From Duganella sp. BJB480 (GTDB lineage: Bacteria; Pseudomonadota; Gammaproteobacteria; Burkholderiales; Burkholderiaceae_D), in assembly GCA_003416985.1 (NCBI GenBank), contig QVIN01000002.1:558001-622000 (forward strand): a DNA stretch of 64,000 nt. The letters are read 5' to 3'. Numbering within the stretch: the first letter of the stretch is position 1; every line of letters starts with the position of its first letter. The position numbers and the translations under genes were made by a program. Shown here piece by piece: positions 60,730 to 64,000 of this stretch. The notes beneath the pieces were generated by a model, which ran no database searches, was not told where the DNA came from, and was given only the letters and a program-made list of their open reading frames with translations.

Positions 60730-63183
60730 TCAAACCAACGGCGGATCGGTTTCGCGGGCGTAGATACGATGGTGCGCCAGCGCCGCCTCGAACCACACCA
60801 GCGCCGCCGCTCCCTCGCCGCGTTCGGCGATGATGACGCCGGGGTCCGGCTCGCCGTCCGGCAGCACCTGCGGAATGCCCACCGCGTGCAGCAGCTGTGC
60901 GCCGTTGCCGACGGCCAGCAGCGGCTTATCATGCCGATATTGCAACCTGACGAACTCCAGCGCCGCCACATCGCGGTTGAGCGGCGTGCCGCCCGGCGTG
61001 TCGCTGCCCGGCACGTCGGCAGCCGCCAGGCCGGCGTAGGCGTCGTCGCGATCCGGCACGATGGCGCCGTCCCACAACACCGACGGCCCGGTCTCGAAGC
61101 TGATCTCCACATCCAGGTCCGTGCCGGGCAGCCTGCCGATGCGCTCCCCGACCAGGCGCGGCACGGCGCCGCCGTCCAGCAGCGCTGCGTACAGGTCCCG
61201 CACCTGGGCAGCGTCCACGCCGGGCGCCACCAGCAGCGCCACCTTCAGCGTCCGGATGCCGGTGGCGCCGGGACGGCTGAACAGCGACAGCGCCGGCGAC
61301 GGCGGATAGTCGTGCATCGGCAAATCGGTGGACAACGGCAGCGGCGGCGGCACCTCCATCCCCAACCCGTCGGCAACGCGGGAGGCTAACCGCAAGTCAA
61401 CATTAACCAGCCCCGCCAGCATGCGGCGCCGGATCGCCGGCGTCTGCACCCGCGTCAGTTCGAAGCGGAAGCCGGCGATGATGTGGTTCTGCTCCACCGG
61501 CGTTTGGCTCTTCCAGAACAGGCGTGCCTGCGAATAGTGGTCGGCGAACAGCTCCGGCTTGCCGCGCACCTTGCTGGCCTGCTGCGGCTCGGGGAAGCTG
61601 ACGAAACCCTTGGCGCCGGCCTGGAACGGACAGCCGCCCGCCAGCGAATTGGGCTCGTAACTCACGCGGCCACGGTTGACCGACTGCCGGTGCATGCCGT
61701 CGCGCTGGTTGTTGTGGATCTGCGCCAGCGGCGTGTTGATCGGGATCTCATGGAAGTTGGCGCCGCCCAGGCGCGATATCTGGGTGTCGATGTAGGAGTG
61801 GATGCGGCCCTGCAGCAGCGGATCGTCGCTGAAGTCGACGCCCGGCACCACATGCGCGGCGCAGAAGGCCACCTGCTCGGTCTCGGCGAAGAAGTTGTCG
61901 GGATTGCGGTCCAAGACCATGCGGCCGATGGGCTGCACCGGCACCATCTCCTCCGGCACGATCTTGGTCGGGTCGAGGATATCGAAGGGGAATTGCGCCG
62001 CCTGCTCGGCGCTGAACAGCTGCACACCCAGCTCCCACTCGGGGAACTGGCCGGCCTCGATGGCTTCCCACAGGTCGCGGCGGTGGTAGTCCGGGTCCGC
62101 GCCCGCCAGCCGGGCCGCCTCGTCCCACACCAGCGAGTGCGTGCCGGACATCGGCGTCCAGTGGAATTTGCAGAACACCGAGGCGCCCTGCGCGTTCACC
62201 AGCCGGAACGTGTGCACGCCGAAGCCCTGCATCATGCGGTAGCTGCGCGGGATGGCGCGGTCCGACAGGTGCCACATCAGCATGTGGGTGATCTCGGGGC
62301 TGAGCGAGGCGAAGTCCCAGAAGGTGTCGTGCGCGCTGGCCGCCTGCGGCATGCCGTTGTGCGGCTCCGGCTTGACCGCGTGGATCAGGTCCGGGAACTT
62401 CATCGCGTCCTGGATGAAGAACACGGGAATGTTGTTGCCGACCAGGTCCCAGTTGCCTTCGTCGGTGTAGAACTTGACCGCGAAACCGCGCACGTCGCGC
62501 ACCGTGTCGGCCGAGCCGCGTTCACCGGCCACCGTCGAGAAGCGCACGAACACCGGCGTGCGCTTGCCCGCCGCCGCCAGCAGCGAGGCGCGCGTGATGG
62601 GGCTATGGTCGCCGTAGCTTTCAAAGTAGCCGTGGGCCGCCGAACCGCGCGCATGCACCACGCGCTCGGGGATGCGCTCATGGTCGAAGTGCGTGATCTT
62701 CTCGCGCAGGATGAAGTCCTCCATCGCGGTCGGTCCGCGCAGGCCGATTTTCAGGCTGTCCTGGTTGTCGGCCACCTTCACGCCCTGGTTGGTGGTCAGT
62801 TCGCGGCCGCTGTCGTCCACCCGCACGCGGTCCAGCGAGCCGTCCAGCGGGTTGTTGCCGATGTTGGGATGGCCGTCGCCGTCCTTGGGCGAGGCCACCG
62901 TCTCGGTGCTGGTGCTGGCGGTGGCGAAGTTGCTCGACGGGGTACGCGTTTCGCCCGCGTGCGGCGTGAAGGCGGCGTCGCCGTATTCCAGCGGCTTGGT
63001 TTCGTTAAAGGGCATCGCGGCGGCCAGCTGCTCGTCGCTGGTGACCTTTTCCAGCAGTTGGCTGGCGATCGGGTTCGGAGGGCCGAGCCGCGAGGGATGC
63101 GGCGGTTCGGCGGGGCCGGCCACCGTGCTGAGAATGGAACCGGCGCCGTCCACCGCGCCGCCGTTGTCTTTGGGATTAGCCAT
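60730..63183 (-). CDS. katE: Large-subunit catalase HPII (KatE-type)
   Basis: An 817-residue clade 2 catalase. A long disordered N-terminus (about 140 residues) is followed by the haem-catalase core: [15 protein letters not shown] with the distal His, [19 protein letters not shown], and [15 protein letters not shown] carrying the proximal Tyr (a Phe-to-His-type variation from the usual RLFSY). The C-terminal 200 residues form the class I amidotransferase-like domain ([11 protein letters not shown] ... [15 protein letters not shown]). It removes hydrogen peroxide, often in stationary phase under RpoS. Confidence 0.95.
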   Translation of the reverse strand: MANPKDNGGAVDGAGSILSTVAGPAEPPHPSRLGPPNPIASQLLEKVTSDEQLAAAMPFNETKPLEYGDAAFTPHAGETRTPSSNFATASTSTETVASPKDGDGHPNIGNNPLDGSLDRVRVDDSGRELTTNQGVKVADNQDSLKIGLRGPTAMEDFILREKITHFDHERIPERVVHARGSAAHGYFESYGDHSPITRASLLAAAGKRTPVFVRFSTVAGERGSADTVRDVRGFAVKFYTDEGNWDLVGNNIPVFFIQDAMKFPDLIHAVKPEPHNGMPQAASAHDTFWDFASLSPEITHMLMWHLSDRAIPRSYRMMQGFGVHTFRLVNAQGASVFCKFHWTPMSGTHSLVWDEAARLAGADPDYHRRDLWEAIEAGQFPEWELGVQLFSAEQAAQFPFDILDPTKIVPEEMVPVQPIGRMVLDRNPDNFFAETEQVAFCAAHVVPGVDFSDDPLLQGRIHSYIDTQISRLGGANFHEIPINTPLAQIHNNQRDGMHRQSVNRGRVSYEPNSLAGGCPFQAGAKGFVSFPEPQQASKVRGKPELFADHYSQARLFWKSQTPVEQNHIIAGFRFELTRVQTPAIRRRMLAGLVNVDLRLASRVADGLGMEVPPPLPLSTDLPMHDYPPSPALSLFSRPGATGIRTLKVALLVAPGVDAAQVRDLYAALLDGGAVPRLVGERIGRLPGTDLDVEISFETGPSVLWDGAIVPDRDDAYAGLAAADVPGSDTPGGTPLNRDVAALEFVRLQYRHDKPLLAVGNGAQLLHAVGIPQVLPDGEPDPGVIIAERGEGAAALVWFEAALAHHRIYARETDPPLV

Positions 63184-63295
63184 GTCGCACCTCGTCTGAG
63201 TATCGCGCCGGCCCGGATGGACGGCTGCGATTCAGTGTGCGATTCTTGTGTGGGCAGGTGTTTGACGGCGCTCAAGCGGGCTCGGCATGCCGCAA

Positions 63296-63769
63296 TCAGG
63301 CGAAAAACCGAGGGTCGTAGATCCAGCGTCTGATCGTTGTCGCGGTAATGGACGCCACATCCGGATGGCGCGGATTAATCAGCACGTTGTATTCGTCAGG
63401 CACGCACACCGACGGCACCAGCAACAACGCCGAACTGCCCGATGCAGCCCAGGCATCGCCTGTCGCCCGGCTCGTCATGCCGGATGGAACCGCATCCCAT
63501 CCGCCCGGCAAGGGGTCGAGCACCAGGCGCGAAGCCCAAACGGTGTCGGGAACGTCGATTCGCACCAGGAAGTGGTTGAACGGCAGGCCGCCGCTGCGTA
63601 CATGCAGGACTGTTTCAATGGTCGCCAAGGCGATGTTGGCAGCGCTGTAAATGAGCGGCGTGCCGATGCTGTTCCAACGCCCTCCTGAAATCTTGGCACC
63701 TGCGCCAGTAAGATCATTGGCCGAATAGGCAGGGGCCTCGACGGCGATACGCCACAAGGGCGTGGTCAT
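63296..63769 (-). CDS. RES-family NAD+-degrading toxin
   Basis: A 157-residue RES-domain protein: LWRIAVEAPAYSANDLTGAGAKISGGRWNSIGTPLIYSA (in part), NIALATIETVLH and YNVLINPRHP. RES toxins such as MbcT and Rv1989c phosphorolyse or hydrolyse NAD+. Its start overlaps the stop of the upstream Xre/ParS-type antitoxin gene by four bases, the normal order for this type II pair. Confidence 0.92.
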   Translation of the reverse strand: MTTPLWRIAVEAPAYSANDLTGAGAKISGGRWNSIGTPLIYSAANIALATIETVLHVRSGGLPFNHFLVRIDVPDTVWASRLVLDPLPGGWDAVPSGMTSRATGDAWAASGSSALLLVPSVCVPDEYNVLINPRHPDVASITATTIRRWIYDPRFFA

Positions 63770-64000
63770 GCATAGGCTCCGCTCTGCATCATGGAAAGCA
63801 ATTCAGCCACCAGCTTTTGCCCTTCGAACGTGTCCATGTAGCTCGCCGGCGTCGCGCCCCCGAGCGCCGGCAGCGGCTTGGACAGCCAGTCAGCCAGCCA
63901 ATGTGCCGCGTCAAAACCAGTCGGATCGCCGGACTCCTCCACCATCGTCTGCACCTTGCCGATCAAGGCGGCCAGGCCCAGGACGCGCTCGGACTCGTCT
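63766..64000 (-). CDS. Xre/MbcA/ParS-type antitoxin, 5' end off window
   Basis: The frame is open to the right edge, so the gene is partial (77 residues visible). DESERVLGLAALIGKVQTMVEESG, followed by FDAAHWLADWLSKPLPALGGATPASYMD (both in part), is the toxin-binding C-terminal domain of antitoxins paired with RES toxins. The N-terminal HTH lies outside. It couples translationally with the RES gene. Confidence 0.88.
   Translation of the reverse strand, partial: DESERVLGLAALIGKVQTMVEESGDPTGFDAAHWLADWLSKPLPALGGATPASYMDTFEGQKLVAELLSMMQSGAYA

Noticed and set aside
61483..63333. 616-residue open frame opposite katE
   Set aside because: Antisense shadow of a clear catalase gene, no recognisable domain.

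Overview
The window joins two kinds of DNA. From about 33,013 to the right end it is the chromosome of a GC-rich betaproteobacterium, most likely Oxalobacteraceae (Massilia/Duganella/Rugamonas type). The reasons are the guaB-guaA pair, a rnfH-ratA | smpB block, ppsA opposite its regulator ppsR, PEP-CTERM proteins, a TIGR03118-type protein and strong G/C third positions. From position 1 to about 33,012 it is an integrated mobile element whose right border is the 3' end of guaA. Its left end lies outside the window.

Mobile element, left part (1-14,655). After a cargo pair (secreted SMP-30-like lipoprotein and divergent LysR regulator) comes the maintenance and transfer-processing block of a Tn4371-like integrative and conjugative element. 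It is read mostly right to left: parB-like, DUF932, DUF736, DUF2958, DUF2285, an excisionase-like HTH protein, repA, parA, an RHH-like partner, DUF2840, traF peptidase and the relaxase. I see a candidate oriV between parA and repA (three iteron-like repeats, an exact DnaA box, an AT-rich tract) and a candidate oriT upstream of the relaxase. No mating-pair-formation or coupling-protein gene is present; they are expected to the left.

Mobile element, right part (14,656-33,012). Eight co-directional, tightly spaced genes form the most interesting unit: an AAA+ ATPase; a subtilisin-like protease; a sigma-70-like protein; a small unknown; a fusion of ImmA/IrrE metallopeptidase, UvrD helicase and PD-(D/E)XK-like nuclease; a double ubiquitin-like/E2 fusion; a JAB/E1 fusion; and a Cys-rich DUF6527-like protein. 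It reads as a composite defence operon combining regulated proteolysis, DNA processing and bacterial ubiquitin-like conjugation and deconjugation. Opposite it lie a transglutaminase-like protein, a 1,231-residue RecD-like helicase with a nuclease-like C-terminus, and an orphan AbiEi-type regulator with a clear operator palindrome. An AlpA-like regulator and a P4-type tyrosine integrase close the element, with direct repeats between the integrase and guaA.

Chromosome (33,013-64,000). guaB and guaA are followed by inserted accessory genes: a PEP-CTERM protein fused to an extra domain, overlapping a secreted zinc protease, then a LacI/GPH transporter/GH94 phosphorylase operon for a beta-linked disaccharide or cellobionate. 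After these the conserved rnfH-ratA and smpB genes resume. Next come two lipoproteins, a sirtuin, an overlapping ECF sigma/anti-sigma/subtilase/porin cassette, a TIGR03118 protein, a second PEP-CTERM protein, NfeD-SPFH-DUF4259, ppsA/ppsR, a large HPII-type catalase, and a RES-Xre toxin-antitoxin pair cut by the right edge. No rRNA, tRNA, CRISPR array or insertion sequence was recognised.
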